Below are positions 50,257-59,523 of a stretch of DNA of 64,000 nt, piece by piece. Origin of the DNA: Sporosarcina sp. HYO08. Lineage in GTDB: Bacteria > Bacillota > Bacilli > Bacillales_A > Planococcaceae. The DNA lies in contig NZ_LPUT01000001.1 of the NCBI RefSeq assembly GCF_001563475.1, positions 62,001 to 126,000 of the forward strand, written 5' to 3'. Every line of letters begins with the position of its first letter. The stretch's first letter is position 1. The translations under genes were made by a program, and so were the position numbers. Below the pieces are notes generated by a model. That model saw nothing but the letters and a program-made list of their open reading frames with translations, searched no databases and was not told where the DNA came from.

Positions 50257-50293
50257 CAAAAGCTGTTCACATACGTTGTGGACGGCTTTTTTG
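50257..50293 (+). terminator. Terminator after the YtkA-like lipoprotein gene
   Basis: AAAAGCTGTTCAC and GTGGACGGCTTTTTT pair around 7 nt. Confidence 0.82.
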
Positions 50294-50334
50294 TATACTA
50301 AAGTAAAAGATAGTAGAGGAGAGAGGATTTAAAA

Positions 50335-50784
50335 ATGGCAGAGCATTATTTTTATTTGAAAGCGGACTGGCCGGGGCTTCGAAATGATGTCGGATCGATG
50401 GCAGCCGGTAATTTAAAAGCGGAAATTTCAATTCCGAAAGAGATGGACGGTCCTGGTATTGGGACAAATCCGGATGAAATGTTATTAGGGGCTGCTGCGA
50501 CGTGTTATATTATTACGCTTGCAGCGATAATGGAGCGCAGTAAATTGGAGAAAGATGCACTAACAATGGAGTCCGTCGGTGTTGTCGATTATACGAATGG
50601 CGTGATCACCTATAAGAAAATTATTCATAAACCTCATATCGTTTTAACGTCGGAGGCAACTGAAAAAGATCTTGCACTAGCCTATAGACTTGCCGAAAAA
50701 GCGGAGCAGTCGTGTATGATCAGCCGTGCAATCAAAGGTAATGTTGCAGTAGAACTGGAAGCAACTATCACAAAAACGACTTAA
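50335..50784 (+). CDS. OsmC/Ohr-family peroxiredoxin-like protein
   Basis: A 149-residue protein of the OsmC fold. The two redox cysteines are in A-A-A-T-C-Y (about 62) and E-Q-S-C-M-I (about 125), the usual spacing for peroxide-reducing OsmC/Ohr members. N-P-D-E-M-L-L-G-A precedes the first. It belongs to the SACOL1771-like subgroup by general pattern. ATG at 50335 after GAGGAGAGAGG; monocistronic. Confidence 0.9.
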   Translation: MAEHYFYLKADWPGLRNDVGSMAAGNLKAEISIPKEMDGPGIGTNPDEMLLGAAATCYIITLAAIMERSKLEKDALTMESVGVVDYTNGVITYKKIIHKPHIVLTSEATEKDLALAYRLAEKAEQSCMISRAIKGNVAVELEATITKTT

Positions 50785-50816
50785 AAAACTCAGCGCTTGT
50801 CGGCTGAGTTTTTTGT
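50784..50816 (+). terminator. Terminator after the OsmC-family gene
   Basis: AAAACTCAGC pairs with GGCTGAGTTTT around 6-7 nt, with TTTT following. Confidence 0.85.
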
Positions 50817-50845
50817 TATAGCTTTTGCAAATCCATCTGCTAATT

Positions 50846-52042
50846 TTAAACCGTTCGATCCCTTGCAGCTTGAAGTCCGATCACCAACAATAGACAAGCA
50901 GCGCCAATTAATAGGAATAGCGGGACTGTCCAACTTGCGGTTAGGTCGAATAAGAGGCCGAATAAGGGCGGCGTTGTGGCAGCAAGTAAATAGCCAAACG
51001 ATTGCGCCATTGCGGAAAGGTCTGCTGCTTGGTGAGCGTCAACAGTTTTTAATGTAAAAAACATCATCGCTAATGCAAATGCAAAAGCACCTGCAATGCC
51101 AAGGCTAATGACGGATGGCAAGATGAGGAGATTGCCGCCGAATAATATACCGCACAGTCCCGCAACCATGAATAGGAAAGTAATCCAAATAAGTGGCACT
51201 TGGTTTTTCATTTTCCCGGCGATGATTGGAATGATGAACATAAATGGTATTTGAGTGAACTGTACTAGCGCTAACATGAAACCGGAATGCGATGCGGTCA
51301 TGCCTTGATCTTGTAAAATAATAGGAAGCCAAGCAACGAGTGAATAAAATAATAATGATTGAAGCCCCATGAAAAGCGTCACTTGCCAGGCAAGCGGAGA
51401 CCGCCATAAGTGGGCTTTTTTTGCCGTTTGTGAATCGGATGACGAATTGTTTTTCTTTTGGAGTTGCGGAATCCAAGCGACTAATGCAATAACGGCAACG
51501 ATTGACCAGATGCCAATGGAACCTTTCCATCCTAAACCGCTTGCCATCGCAACGGGAATACTAATTGCCGTGGCAATAGCACCTGTTAAATTCATGGCGA
51601 CGGAATAGATGCCTGTCATGAGACCAATATGATTTGCAAAGTTCATTTTTACAAAGGCTGGCATTAACACATTGGTGATCGCAATTGCTGCACCGATAAA
51701 AATCGTTCCGCCATATAGGACAGTTAGATGTCCAAGCGGTCTAATAAGAGAACCAAAAGTTAAGACAATGAGCACAAAAAATAATACGGTTTCCATGCCG
51801 AAGCTTCTTGCAAGCCGAGGTGCAAAGGGAGAAATGAGCGCAAAGGCTAGAAGTGGAATGGTAGTCAAAGCCCCTGTCATCGCATTAGATAGACTAAGGT
51901 GGTCGCGGATCGATGCAGCAACTGGTCCAACAGATGTAATGGGGGCTCTCATATTCGCCGAAAGAAAAATAATGCCAATCACTAATAAATACAGATTTGC
52001 AATTGTGCTTTGTGATTTTTTACCTTCGATGAATGTGTTCAT
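50846..52042 (-). CDS. MFS transporter, CynX/NimT-type
   Basis: A 398-residue protein with about 12 hydrophobic segments. The N-terminal N-M-R-A-P-I-T-S-V-G-P and later G-I-Y-S-V-A-M-N-L-T-G-A are typical of the CynX/NimT family (cyanate, nitroimidazole and related exporters). Start ATG at 52042, 9 bp after AAAGAGGT; the ATG at 52063 has no such site. Substrate unknown. Confidence 0.88.
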   Translation of the reverse strand: MNTFIEGKKSQSTIANLYLLVIGIIFLSANMRAPITSVGPVAASIRDHLSLSNAMTGALTTIPLLAFALISPFAPRLARSFGMETVLFFVLIVLTFGSLIRPLGHLTVLYGGTIFIGAAIAITNVLMPAFVKMNFANHIGLMTGIYSVAMNLTGAIATAISIPVAMASGLGWKGSIGIWSIVAVIALVAWIPQLQKKNNSSSDSQTAKKAHLWRSPLAWQVTLFMGLQSLLFYSLVAWLPIILQDQGMTASHSGFMLALVQFTQIPFMFIIPIIAGKMKNQVPLIWITFLFMVAGLCGILFGGNLLILPSVISLGIAGAFAFALAMMFFTLKTVDAHQAADLSAMAQSFGYLLAATTPPLFGLLFDLTASWTVPLFLLIGAACLLLVIGLQAARDRTV

Positions 52043-52203
52043 ATCATTAAAACCTCTTTTCATCGAATATTCAATCTACTATCCATTTGAGTTAGTGTAT
52101 CAATTATATCTTCAATTGTAAATGTACGATAAGTTTTGATGTGAAAGTTGGGCTATTTCGATGACTCCTCTAGAGTAAGAAAATTCCTCTTAGGAAAATT
52201 GTT

Positions 52204-52232
52204 TTGACGAAATTCTTTGAATGTTGTATGAT
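52204..52232 (+). promoter_or_regulatory. Promoter of tcyABC
   Basis: TTGACG at 52204-52209 and TATGAT at 52227-52232 are separated by 17 bp. No S-box or T-box lies between it and the first gene. Confidence 0.7.
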
Positions 52233-52273
52233 ACAAAAAACCAAGTAAAGTACAAGACATTGGAGGAAACAAC

Positions 52274-53101
52274 ATGAAAAAGAACCGTATCTGGTTTCTT
52301 CTGCTTGCTAGCTTGCTGTTATTGTTAGCTGCATGCGGGAATGCCAATAATGGGAACAACACAGAAAGTTCGAAAGAAGATAATGGCAAAGCAACTGGAG
52401 ATCTTTGGGAAAAGGTTCAAAAAGAAGGGAAACTTGTGATTGGTACCGAAGGAATCTATCCGCCTTTTAGTTTTCATGATGAGAAAGGTGACTTAACTGG
52501 ATTTGATGTTGAACTCGCAACTGAAGTCGCAAAACGTCTCAATGTTGAACCGGTATTTTTGGAAACACAATGGGATGCGATGTTTGCGGGACTTGATGCG
52601 AAACGATTTGACATGGTGGCAAATCAGGTAGGAATTCGTGAGGATCGCATTGAGAAGTATGATTTTTCAGAACCCTATATTTCATCAGCTGCCGTTTTAA
52701 TTGCAAGTGAAGATAACAATGACATCAAAAGCTTTGAGGACATGAAGGGATTAAAATCGGCACAGACGTTAACGAGTAACTTTGGTGATTTGGCGAGATC
52801 TTACGGAGCAGAGATTGAAGCAATCGAAGGATTTAACCAGGCCGTTGAGCTGATCCTGACGAAGCGTGTAGATGTGACGATTAACGACAAACTATCGTAC
52901 TTAGATTTTAAAAAGCATAAGCCGGATGCTGCCGTTAAAATTGTCGCAACTTCAGAAGACGCGTCGCAAAGTGGCTTCTTATTTAGAAAAGGAAGCGAAA
53001 CGTTAATCACAGAAGTAAACAAAGCGTTGAATGAGATCATTGAAGACGGAACATACGACAAAATTTCCGAGAAATGGTTTGGTGAAAATGTACTTAAATA
53101 A
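52274..53101 (+). CDS. tcyA: Cystine ABC transporter substrate-binding lipoprotein TcyA
   Basis: A 275-residue lipoprotein: signal peptide with lipobox L-A-A-C (Cys21), then a type II solute-binding fold. [20 protein letters not shown] and [10 protein letters not shown] match B. subtilis TcyA closely. It delivers cystine (perhaps also related diamino acids) to TcyBC. ATG at 52274 after TGGAGGAA. Confidence 0.9.
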   Translation: MKKNRIWFLLLASLLLLLAACGNANNGNNTESSKEDNGKATGDLWEKVQKEGKLVIGTEGIYPPFSFHDEKGDLTGFDVELATEVAKRLNVEPVFLETQWDAMFAGLDAKRFDMVANQVGIREDRIEKYDFSEPYISSAAVLIASEDNNDIKSFEDMKGLKSAQTLTSNFGDLARSYGAEIEAIEGFNQAVELILTKRVDVTINDKLSYLDFKKHKPDAAVKIVATSEDASQSGFLFRKGSETLITEVNKALNEIIEDGTYDKISEKWFGENVLK

Positions 53102-53792
53102 TATTTTTGCCGACCCAGAAAGAGTTCAAAAGTTAATGGATATTGCCATTAGTTCCCTCCGGCCTTTGTTGGAGGGAACTATTCTCTATACGATTCCTTT
53201 AACATTGCTGTCTTTTTTATTCGGCATCATACTGGCTGTGTTAACAGCGCTCGCTCGGCTTTCTCCTAGTAAGCTGTTACAAATCATTGCAAGAGTTTAT
53301 GTGTCTGCTATCCGGGGTACACCATTGCTCGTTCAGCTCTTTATTTTGTTTTTTGGGTTGCCGACAATTGGAATTATTATTGATCCATTCCCTGCAGCGA
53401 TCGTTGGGTTTTCGCTAAACGTCGGTGCTTATGCGTCTGAAATTATTCGAGCGGCTATTTTATCCATCCCGAAAGGCCAGTGGGAAGCCGCACATACGAT
53501 TGGCATGAATTATTCTCAAACGTTGAAGCGAATTATTTTACCGCAAGCGGCACGTGTATCGATTCCACCGCTTTCAAATACATTTATCAGCTTAGTGAAA
53601 GATACTTCATTGGCATCCGTAATTTTAGTGACTGAAATGTTCCGGCGTGCACAACAAATCGCTTCCGCGAACTATGAATTTCTTTTAGTTTACATAGAAG
53701 CTGCACTTATTTACTGGGTAGTTTGTTTTATCCTTTCCATTATTCAAGATCGGATTGAGCAACGATTAGATCGCTATGTCGCGAAACGATGA
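53088..53792 (+). CDS. tcyB: Cystine ABC transporter permease TcyB
   Basis: A 234-residue polar-amino-acid permease with five hydrophobic segments and the EAA loop [11 protein letters not shown] near 150. R-G-T-P-L-L-V-Q-L near 86 is typical. It overlaps tcyA by 14 bp; start ATG at 53088, with a GTG at 53082 as alternative. Confidence 0.9.
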   Translation: MYLNNIFADPERVQKLMDIAISSLRPLLEGTILYTIPLTLLSFLFGIILAVLTALARLSPSKLLQIIARVYVSAIRGTPLLVQLFILFFGLPTIGIIIDPFPAAIVGFSLNVGAYASEIIRAAILSIPKGQWEAAHTIGMNYSQTLKRIILPQAARVSIPPLSNTFISLVKDTSLASVILVTEMFRRAQQIASANYEFLLVYIEAALIYWVVCFILSIIQDRIEQRLDRYVAKR

Positions 53793-53811
53793 AAGGATGG
53801 AGGGAAAGCGC

Positions 53812-54546
53812 ATGATATCGATTAAGAACTTACATAAAAGTTTTGGGGACCTCGAAGTACTGAAAGGTGTCGACCTCGAAATTGACAAGGGGGAGGTTGT
53901 TGTCGTCATCGGCCCATCCGGATCCGGTAAAACGACACTTCTTCGGTGTTTAAATTTATTAGAAATGCCAACGTCAGGCAGCATCCTATTAAATGGACAC
54001 CTTGCGGATTTCTCAAAAAAAGTACAGAAAAAAGACATCGATACGTTTAAAAGAGAAACTGGCATGGTTTTTCAACATTATAATTTATTTCCACATAAGA
54101 CGGCACTTGAAAATGTAATGGAAGGTCCTGTCATTGTGAAAAACATACCTAAAGAAAAAGCGCGCAAAAAAGCAGTGAACTTATTGGAGAAAGTCGGGTT
54201 AGGAGACAAGCTAGATTTTTATCCTTTTCAACTATCCGGGGGTCAGCAGCAGCGCGTCGGCATTGCGAGAGCGTTGGCAATGGAACCTCAAGTGATGTTG
54301 TTTGATGAGCCGACTTCGGCACTTGATCCTGAGTTAGTAGGAGAAGTGCTACAAGTGATGAAAGACCTTGCCAATGAAGGCATGACGATGGTCGTTGTCA
54401 CTCATGAAATGCGCTTTGCTCAGGAAGCCGGAAACGAAGTCATTTTTATGGATGGCGGGAAAATTGTTGAGAGAAACAAACCGAGTGAACTATTTACAAA
54501 TCCGAAAGAAGAAAGAACGAGACAATTTTTAAATTTACTTACGTAA
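53812..54546 (+). CDS. tcyC: Cystine ABC transporter ATP-binding protein TcyC
   Basis: A 244-residue ATPase of the polar-amino-acid family. Walker A is G-P-S-G-S-G-K-T near 34, the signature L-S-G-G-Q-Q-Q-R near 140 and Walker B V-M-L-F-D-E-P near 160. Start ATG at 53812 after GGAGGG; 19 bp after tcyB. Confidence 0.92.
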   Translation: MISIKNLHKSFGDLEVLKGVDLEIDKGEVVVVIGPSGSGKTTLLRCLNLLEMPTSGSILLNGHLADFSKKVQKKDIDTFKRETGMVFQHYNLFPHKTALENVMEGPVIVKNIPKEKARKKAVNLLEKVGLGDKLDFYPFQLSGGQQQRVGIARALAMEPQVMLFDEPTSALDPELVGEVLQVMKDLANEGMTMVVVTHEMRFAQEAGNEVIFMDGGKIVERNKPSELFTNPKEERTRQFLNLLT

Positions 54547-54550
54547 TACG

Positions 54551-54594
54551 AAGGGACGATTGGCGACTGAAGAGGTGCCGGTTGTCTCTTTTTT
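54551..54594 (+). terminator. Terminator of tcyABC
   Basis: GGGACGATTGGC and GCCGGTTGTCTC pair around about 10 nt (with mismatches), followed by TTTTTT. Confidence 0.7.
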
Positions 54595-54692
54595 GTTACG
54601 AATAAACGAAAACTACAGTGGATGACTCGCAAAAAAGCTGAAGAATGGCTATGATTAAAGAGAAGTGAATATTATGAAACGAGGCGACTGAA

Positions 54693-55025
54693 ATGAATGA
54701 ATATCCAAAAAAGACTTGTGAAATTGAACGTCTTGTCACGATTCCCGAAGATGTTGCACGCGTACTAAATTGTCAAAAAACAGCGACACGCCGCAACGGT
54801 GTCTATGCACATCCAGGCGAAATAATGACGTTGGAAGGACAAGAGTTTGTGATCGATGCGCTTTATTCTCAAGAGCTTGGTGAGATGACGGATGCAGATG
54901 CTTTACGAGAAGGATTTGAAAGTTTAGAAGCATACAAAGAATCCATTCTTTCTATCCATCCAAATATGCCTTGGTTGCCGACGATGAAAGTTTGGGTACA
55001 CGAATTTAGCCCTGTAAAGAAATGA
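54693..55025 (+). CDS. ASCH-domain protein
   Basis: A 110-residue protein: the motif Q-K-T-A-T-R-R near 28, P-G-E near 40, and the C-terminal K-V-W-V-H-E-F fit the ASCH fold, a beta-barrel related to PUA that can bind RNA. An insert Q-E-L-G-E-M-T-D-A-D-A-L-R-E-G-F is common in this family. Role not established. ATG at 54693; the next gene starts 8 bp after its end. Confidence 0.8.
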   Translation: MNEYPKKTCEIERLVTIPEDVARVLNCQKTATRRNGVYAHPGEIMTLEGQEFVIDALYSQELGEMTDADALREGFESLEAYKESILSIHPNMPWLPTMKVWVHEFSPVKK

Positions 55026-55033
55026 TGTTCTAA

Positions 55034-55480
55034 ATGAAGTACGATGTTGTCTATGGCATAATTGTTTTTGCCCATGTCGTGAGTGCAGTACTTTCGATTG
55101 GTCCTTTAGTTCTTTTAATGCCGGTGATTAAGCGGTTGCATGGAGTAAAGGAAGAAATTGAAGAGATTTACTTAGCCATCATTAAAGTAATTATTCGAGT
55201 TGTCATGCATGCAGGGCATGTACTTGTTTTTAGTGGGGTTCTCTTATTGATACTTGGACCATGGCCATGGTATACGTCCTGGGTGATTATGACGATTGCT
55301 GTCATGCTGTTATCGGGTGTTTTTCTTGCGAAAGGATTTACATTTGTCCTTCGAAGGTTTCATGACCCGGGCGTTGACAAGAAGAATATTCTTTTTCGAT
55401 TGAATCGTACCTCTTGGATTTACCTCGGTTTAATGCTCATTATGCTATGGCTTATGGTACAAAAACCGATGCTTTGGTAA
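55034..55480 (+). CDS. DUF2269-like membrane protein
   Basis: A 148-residue protein with four hydrophobic segments (about 7-27, 58-76, 83-100, 128-142). Two histidines in or next to helices (A-H-V-V-S near 13, M-H-A-G-H near 59) recall DUF2269 predicted membrane proteins. Function unknown. It probably forms an operon with the ASCH gene. Confidence 0.7.
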   Translation: MKYDVVYGIIVFAHVVSAVLSIGPLVLLMPVIKRLHGVKEEIEEIYLAIIKVIIRVVMHAGHVLVFSGVLLLILGPWPWYTSWVIMTIAVMLLSGVFLAKGFTFVLRRFHDPGVDKKNILFRLNRTSWIYLGLMLIMLWLMVQKPMLW

Positions 55481-55490
55481 CCTACATACT

Positions 55491-55525
55491 AAGAAGGGGC
55501 TGTCTAGAACGGCCCCTTCTTTAAC
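55491..55525. terminator. Bidirectional terminator
   Basis: AAGAAGGGGC pairs with GCCCCTTCTT around 11 nt. The UDG-like gene's stop codon lies in the loop region. Confidence 0.8.
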
Positions 55526-56094
55526 GTTTGATAACCCGTTGAAACAAAAGATAAATCTTCTATGAAAAGTTTCCATAGATTCGGGCGGCGTCTGACGGCT
55601 AGTGGATGGTAAGCAACAGCTGTTCGATAACCGTGAACCTGATGCCATTTCCCTCTAAATGTTTTGACTTCGGCTTCCTGATTTTCAAAAAAAGATTGTA
55701 CGGCTATATTACCTAGACAAATGATTAGTAATGGCTTATTCTCCTTTAATTGTTTTAACAAATGTTTATGCATGCACGTCGCGCGTGTTTGTTCCTTATC
55801 ATAGGCACGGGTCGGTTTTCTTTTAATAATAAAAGTTACATATAGATCAGACGGTGAAAATCCAACTTCATGCAAAGCTTTTTGTAATGTTTGCCTTGTA
55901 CCGCAAACGAATGAATTTCCTTCCCGGTCTTCCCGTGCACCCGGATTATCAAGAATGATCATGATGGGGGCAGCTGGATTGCCTTCGCCCCAAACCATGC
56001 GAGTTCCGTGCTCTAGAAGGCCGCAATCCGGACAATCTATTTGAGAAGGTGGAGTAGGGTCTTTCCGCCATTCAATGGGACAGAAATTAGACAC
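55504..56094 (-). CDS. Uracil-DNA glycosylase family 4/5-like protein
   Basis: A 196-residue protein of the uracil-DNA glycosylase superfamily. Motif 1 appears as L-D-N-P-G-A-R-E-D near 48-56 and motif 2 as A-Y-H-P-L-A-V-R near 162. The N-terminal C-P-D-C (21, 24) and C107 could bind an Fe-S cluster, but the usual fourth ligand in the K-C-R-P position is replaced (I-K-R-K-P). So cluster and activity are uncertain. GTG start at 56094, 9 bp after GGAGT. Confidence 0.78.
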   Translation of the reverse strand: MSNFCPIEWRKDPTPPSQIDCPDCGLLEHGTRMVWGEGNPAAPIMIILDNPGAREDREGNSFVCGTRQTLQKALHEVGFSPSDLYVTFIIKRKPTRAYDKEQTRATCMHKHLLKQLKENKPLLIICLGNIAVQSFFENQEAEVKTFRGKWHQVHGYRTAVAYHPLAVRRRPNLWKLFIEDLSFVSTGYQTLKKGPF

Positions 56095-56149
56095 AACGAT
56101 TCAACTCCATTTTTCTAATTAGGATGGATAAAATGAACTTGATTATGCA

Positions 56150-56466
56150 TGTGAAATGATTGCTATTTTCATGTGATCTAAATATAATAGAGAATTGGAT
56201 GCTTGTATAATAATCGGCTATGCTAAAAATTAGTGTTATGCAGGCATATTTTTGACATCGCGTGTTACGAATAGGGAGAAACGTGTCACGGAGGGAAATG
56301 TTATAGCACGGGTAAAATGATTGCGATTCCCATGAAATTGACATATTATAGAAAGTTGTATGCTTCTATAATAGAATGCCGTGCTGAAAATTAGCATTGT
56401 GCGGGTATTTTTTTGACATCGCGTGTTACGAATGTGAAGAAATGTGTTACGATCGGGAGGTGTTAT
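56150..56466. repeat. 161-bp tandem duplication upstream of nikR
   Basis: Copy 1 covers about 56150-56305 and copy 2 about 56311-56466, with a constant offset of 161 bp. AAATGATTGC occurs at 56154 and 56315, and GACATCGCGTGTTACGAAT at 56254 and 56415. Each copy ends in two GTGT[TC]ACG direct repeats 21 bp apart. Copy 1 contains a decayed version of the nikR ribosome binding site and start. The copies differ at many positions, so the duplication is old. Confidence 0.8.
56344..56373. promoter_or_regulatory. Candidate NikR operator
   Basis: TATTATAGAA (56344-56353) and TTCTATAATA (56364-56373) are perfect 10-bp inverted arms around a 10-bp spacer. The arms resemble the A/T-rich dyads bound by some NikR proteins. 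The dyad lies 95 bp before nikR; the equivalent place in the upstream repeat copy has lost the symmetry. Confidence 0.55.
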
Positions 56467-56467
56467 T

Positions 56468-56887
56468 TTGGAAGATTCAACATTAAAAAGATTCGGTGTT
56501 TCGATGGAAGGAAGCTTGCTGCGCAAATTTGATCACTTGGTACAGCAACAGGGGTATGAAAATCGGTCTGAAGCCGTACGGGATCTTGTACGAGAAGCCA
56601 TTCTCCATCAAACATGGGAAGATGGTGATCAGGAAATAGCTGGAAGTATAATATTGTTTTATGACCATCACCAACGAAATTTATTGGACGAAATGACAGT
56701 GATTCAACATGATGTGCACCATTTAATTCTTGCGACGATGCATTTTCACGTTAATCATGATAGCTGTCTTGAAATCATCGTAGTAAGAGGAAAAGCGAAG
56801 GAAGTACAAGCACTAAGTCATCAGTTAACGAGTTTAAAAGGTGTGACCTATGGAAACTTCACAGTTGCACCTGTTGAACAAATTTAA
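56468..56887 (+). CDS. nikR: Nickel-responsive regulator NikR
   Basis: A 139-residue regulator. An N-terminal ribbon-helix-helix DNA-binding domain (about 4-45; L-K-R-F-G-V-S-M, R-S-E-A-V-R-D-L-V-R) is followed by an ACT-like nickel domain. All four E. coli NikR nickel ligands have counterparts: His81, His92, His94 and Cys100 (M-H-F-H-V-N-H-D-S-C). With Ni bound it should repress the importer genes that follow. TTG start at 56468 after GGGAGGTG. Confidence 0.95.
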   Translation: MEDSTLKRFGVSMEGSLLRKFDHLVQQQGYENRSEAVRDLVREAILHQTWEDGDQEIAGSIILFYDHHQRNLLDEMTVIQHDVHHLILATMHFHVNHDSCLEIIVVRGKAKEVQALSHQLTSLKGVTYGNFTVAPVEQI

Positions 56888-56900
56888 AGGAGTGTTAGAG

Positions 56901-58520
56901 TTGAATAAAAAACGCATCGGATTTATGATCCTATTTAGTTTTATGCTAGCAATTGTATTGGCAGGTTGTTCGTCCAAATCGAATCCAGCCAAAGAGAGTA
57001 AGGATCAGGATAATTCTAAGCCAAAAGACGAGCTCGTTCTATCATTTGGCTCCGAGCCGGCAACAGGCTTCGATCCGACAACTGGTTGGGGACGTTATGG
57101 ATCGCCTTTATTTCAGAGCACTTTATTAAAAAGAGATGACGATTTAAAGATCGTTAACGATTTAGCAACGGATTATGAAGTAAGCGAAGACGGTAAAGTT
57201 TGGACGGTTGTTATTCGCGATGATGTGAAATTTTCAGATGGTGAACCGCTAACCGCAGAAGATGTGAAATTCACATTTGAAACAGCTGCTGAAAACGGAT
57301 CCGTTGTCGATTTAAATGTGATCGAGAAAATTGAAGTCGTAAACGATACAACGATTCAATTTACTTTAAAAGAAGTACAATCAACATTTGTCAATTCCCT
57401 CGTTGCAACAGGTATTGTACCTAAACATGCGTACACGAAAGATTATGCAGAAAATCCAATTGGTTCAGGTCCTTTCCAATTCGTTCAATGGGACAAAGGT
57501 CAGCAGCTGATTGTAGAAGCAAATCCAAATTATTATGGTAAAGAACCATACTTCAAAAAGATTACGTTTTTATTTTTAAGCGAAGATGCAGGGTTAGCGG
57601 CTGCCAAAGCTGGTACTGTTGACTTTGTCGCTGTTCCAGCAGCATTTGCCGATACAAAAGTTCCTGGTATGACATTAAAATCAGTTAAAACTGTTGACAA
57701 CCGCGGCATCGTGTTTCCATATGTGCCGTCTGGGGAGCAAACTGAAGATGGACTTCCTATTGGAAATGACGTAACCGCAGATCCAGCCATTCGCCAAGCG
57801 ATCAATATAGCACTTGACCGCCAAGCGTTAGTTGACGGTGTATTAGGTGGATACGGTTCTCCAGCTTATACATCTGTTGATGGATTGCCATGGTGGAATC
57901 CGGATACTGTCATCGAAGATGGAGATCTAGAAGCTGCTCGTAAATTGTTAGAAGATGCGGGATGGAAAGATATAGACGGTGATGGGATTTTAGAGAAGGA
58001 TAATTTGAAAGCGGAATTTTCACTTTACTATACGGCGGATGATGCTGTCAGACAATCCTTGACGATTGCTGTTGCAGATATGTTAAAACCTCTTGGCATT
58101 TCGGTTAAAGTAGAAGGCGCAAGCTGGGATGTCATTGCACAAAAGATGTTTTCTGAGCCTGTTTTAATGGGGTGGGGAAGTCATGATCCGCATGAAATGT
58201 ACAATATTTATGGTGGTGCAAATGCAGGAGTTGACTGGTACAATACAGGCTATTACAAAAATGAAACAGTAGATGACTATTTTGCAAAAGCACTTCAAGC
58301 GAGAAGTGAAGAAGAGGCACTGGAATTTTGGAAAAAAGCGCAATGGGATGGCACGACGGGCTTAAGCGCAAAAGGTGATGCACCTTGGGCGTGGCTTGTG
58401 AACATCGATCACCTTTATTTTGTAAAAGATGGATTGGACATTGGCAAGCAGCGTATTCATGTTCATGGACATGGCTGGCCTGCAACAGATAATATTGCAG
58501 ACTGGAAATGGAGTCAGTAA
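56901..58520 (+). CDS. nikA: Nickel ABC transporter substrate-binding lipoprotein NikA-type
   Basis: A 539-residue binding protein of the oligopeptide/nickel family (SBP_bac_5). Lipobox L-A-G-C with Cys near 23. D-G-K-V-W-T-V-V-I-R-D-D-V-K-F-S-D-G-E-P-L-T near 110 is typical. Nickel specificity is inferred from NikR directly upstream. TTG start at 56901 after AAAGGAG, 13 bp after nikR. A late H-V-H-G-H-G segment could contact metal. Confidence 0.9.
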   Translation: MNKKRIGFMILFSFMLAIVLAGCSSKSNPAKESKDQDNSKPKDELVLSFGSEPATGFDPTTGWGRYGSPLFQSTLLKRDDDLKIVNDLATDYEVSEDGKVWTVVIRDDVKFSDGEPLTAEDVKFTFETAAENGSVVDLNVIEKIEVVNDTTIQFTLKEVQSTFVNSLVATGIVPKHAYTKDYAENPIGSGPFQFVQWDKGQQLIVEANPNYYGKEPYFKKITFLFLSEDAGLAAAKAGTVDFVAVPAAFADTKVPGMTLKSVKTVDNRGIVFPYVPSGEQTEDGLPIGNDVTADPAIRQAINIALDRQALVDGVLGGYGSPAYTSVDGLPWWNPDTVIEDGDLEAARKLLEDAGWKDIDGDGILEKDNLKAEFSLYYTADDAVRQSLTIAVADMLKPLGISVKVEGASWDVIAQKMFSEPVLMGWGSHDPHEMYNIYGGANAGVDWYNTGYYKNETVDDYFAKALQARSEEEALEFWKKAQWDGTTGLSAKGDAPWAWLVNIDHLYFVKDGLDIGKQRIHVHGHGWPATDNIADWKWSQ

Positions 58521-58521
58521 C

Positions 58522-59523
58522 GTGAATAAACGAATGTTACAAAAGACAGGTACTTTTCTTCTGTTGAAAAGTATAAGAATGGCGACATTATTAATAGCCA
58601 TTTGTTTCATTTCATTCCTATTAATAAAGAATTCTCCCATCGATCCTATCCGAGCTTATATCGGAGCCGACATGTTAAAAGTCGGCCCCGAGCAACGGGA
58701 GAAAATTGCGGCTTATTGGGGGCTGGATGAGCCCCTAATGGTGCAATTTTTCAATTGGGGATCATCTTTACTCGCCGGGGATTTAGGAACTTCAATGATT
58801 TTCCGCCGTCCTGTATCAGAAATTATTCAAGAACGATTTATGAATTCGCTTATTTTGATGATTACTGCATGGGTTATATCGGGCGTGCTCGGTTTTGTGT
58901 TAGGTGTTGTTGCGGCTATGAAAAAAGGTACGTGGATTGATCGTATCATTAAATGGTATTGTTTCACACTTGCGTCAACACCAACATTTTGGATGGGACT
59001 TCTGACGCTCATAGTGTTTGCGGTATGGCTTGGATGGTTCCCAGTTGGGTTAGGGGTGCCAGCTGGCGTCTTAGCACAGGACGTAACTCTCGCCGAGCGA
59101 ATTCATCATTTAATTCTTCCGGCATTGACGTTAAGTATACTAGGCGTGGCCAATGTCGCCTTGCATACGAGACAAAAGTTGATCGATGTATTAGCGAGTG
59201 ATTATGTGCTCTTTGCAAGAGCAAAAGGTGAAAAAGGTTTTCCGCTGTTCTGGAAGCATGGTTTACGAAATGTCGCATTGCCGGCCATTACATTACAATT
59301 TGCCGCTTTTAGCGAGCTGTTCGGCGGCGCGGTGCTGGCTGAACAAGTCTTCTCGTATCCAGGTTTGGGCCAAGCAACAGTTGAAGCGGGGTTAAGAGGC
59401 GATGTGCCGTTATTATTAGGGCTCGTCATTTTTAGTACATTATTTGTTTTTGTTGGTAATTTGCTTGCCGATATTGTTACTTACCTTGTCGATCCTAGAA
59501 CGAGGGAGGGGAAATCGTTATGA
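58522..59523 (+). CDS. nikB: Nickel ABC transporter permease NikB
   Basis: A 333-residue permease of the DppB/NikB type with about six hydrophobic segments. P-I-D-P-I-R-A-Y near 35 and the coupling-loop A-R-A-K-G near 232 are typical. GTG start at 58522, 1 bp after the stop of nikA. It overlaps nikC by 4 bp (ATGA). Confidence 0.9.
   Translation: MNKRMLQKTGTFLLLKSIRMATLLIAICFISFLLIKNSPIDPIRAYIGADMLKVGPEQREKIAAYWGLDEPLMVQFFNWGSSLLAGDLGTSMIFRRPVSEIIQERFMNSLILMITAWVISGVLGFVLGVVAAMKKGTWIDRIIKWYCFTLASTPTFWMGLLTLIVFAVWLGWFPVGLGVPAGVLAQDVTLAERIHHLILPALTLSILGVANVALHTRQKLIDVLASDYVLFARAKGEKGFPLFWKHGLRNVALPAITLQFAAFSELFGGAVLAEQVFSYPGLGQATVEAGLRGDVPLLLGLVIFSTLFVFVGNLLADIVTYLVDPRTREGKSL

Noticed and set aside
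56087-56526. Two reverse-strand frames sharing R-N-T-R-C-Q-K peptides
   Set aside because: They are translations of the 161-bp duplicated non-coding DNA and overlap the nikR start; they helped to confirm the duplication only.
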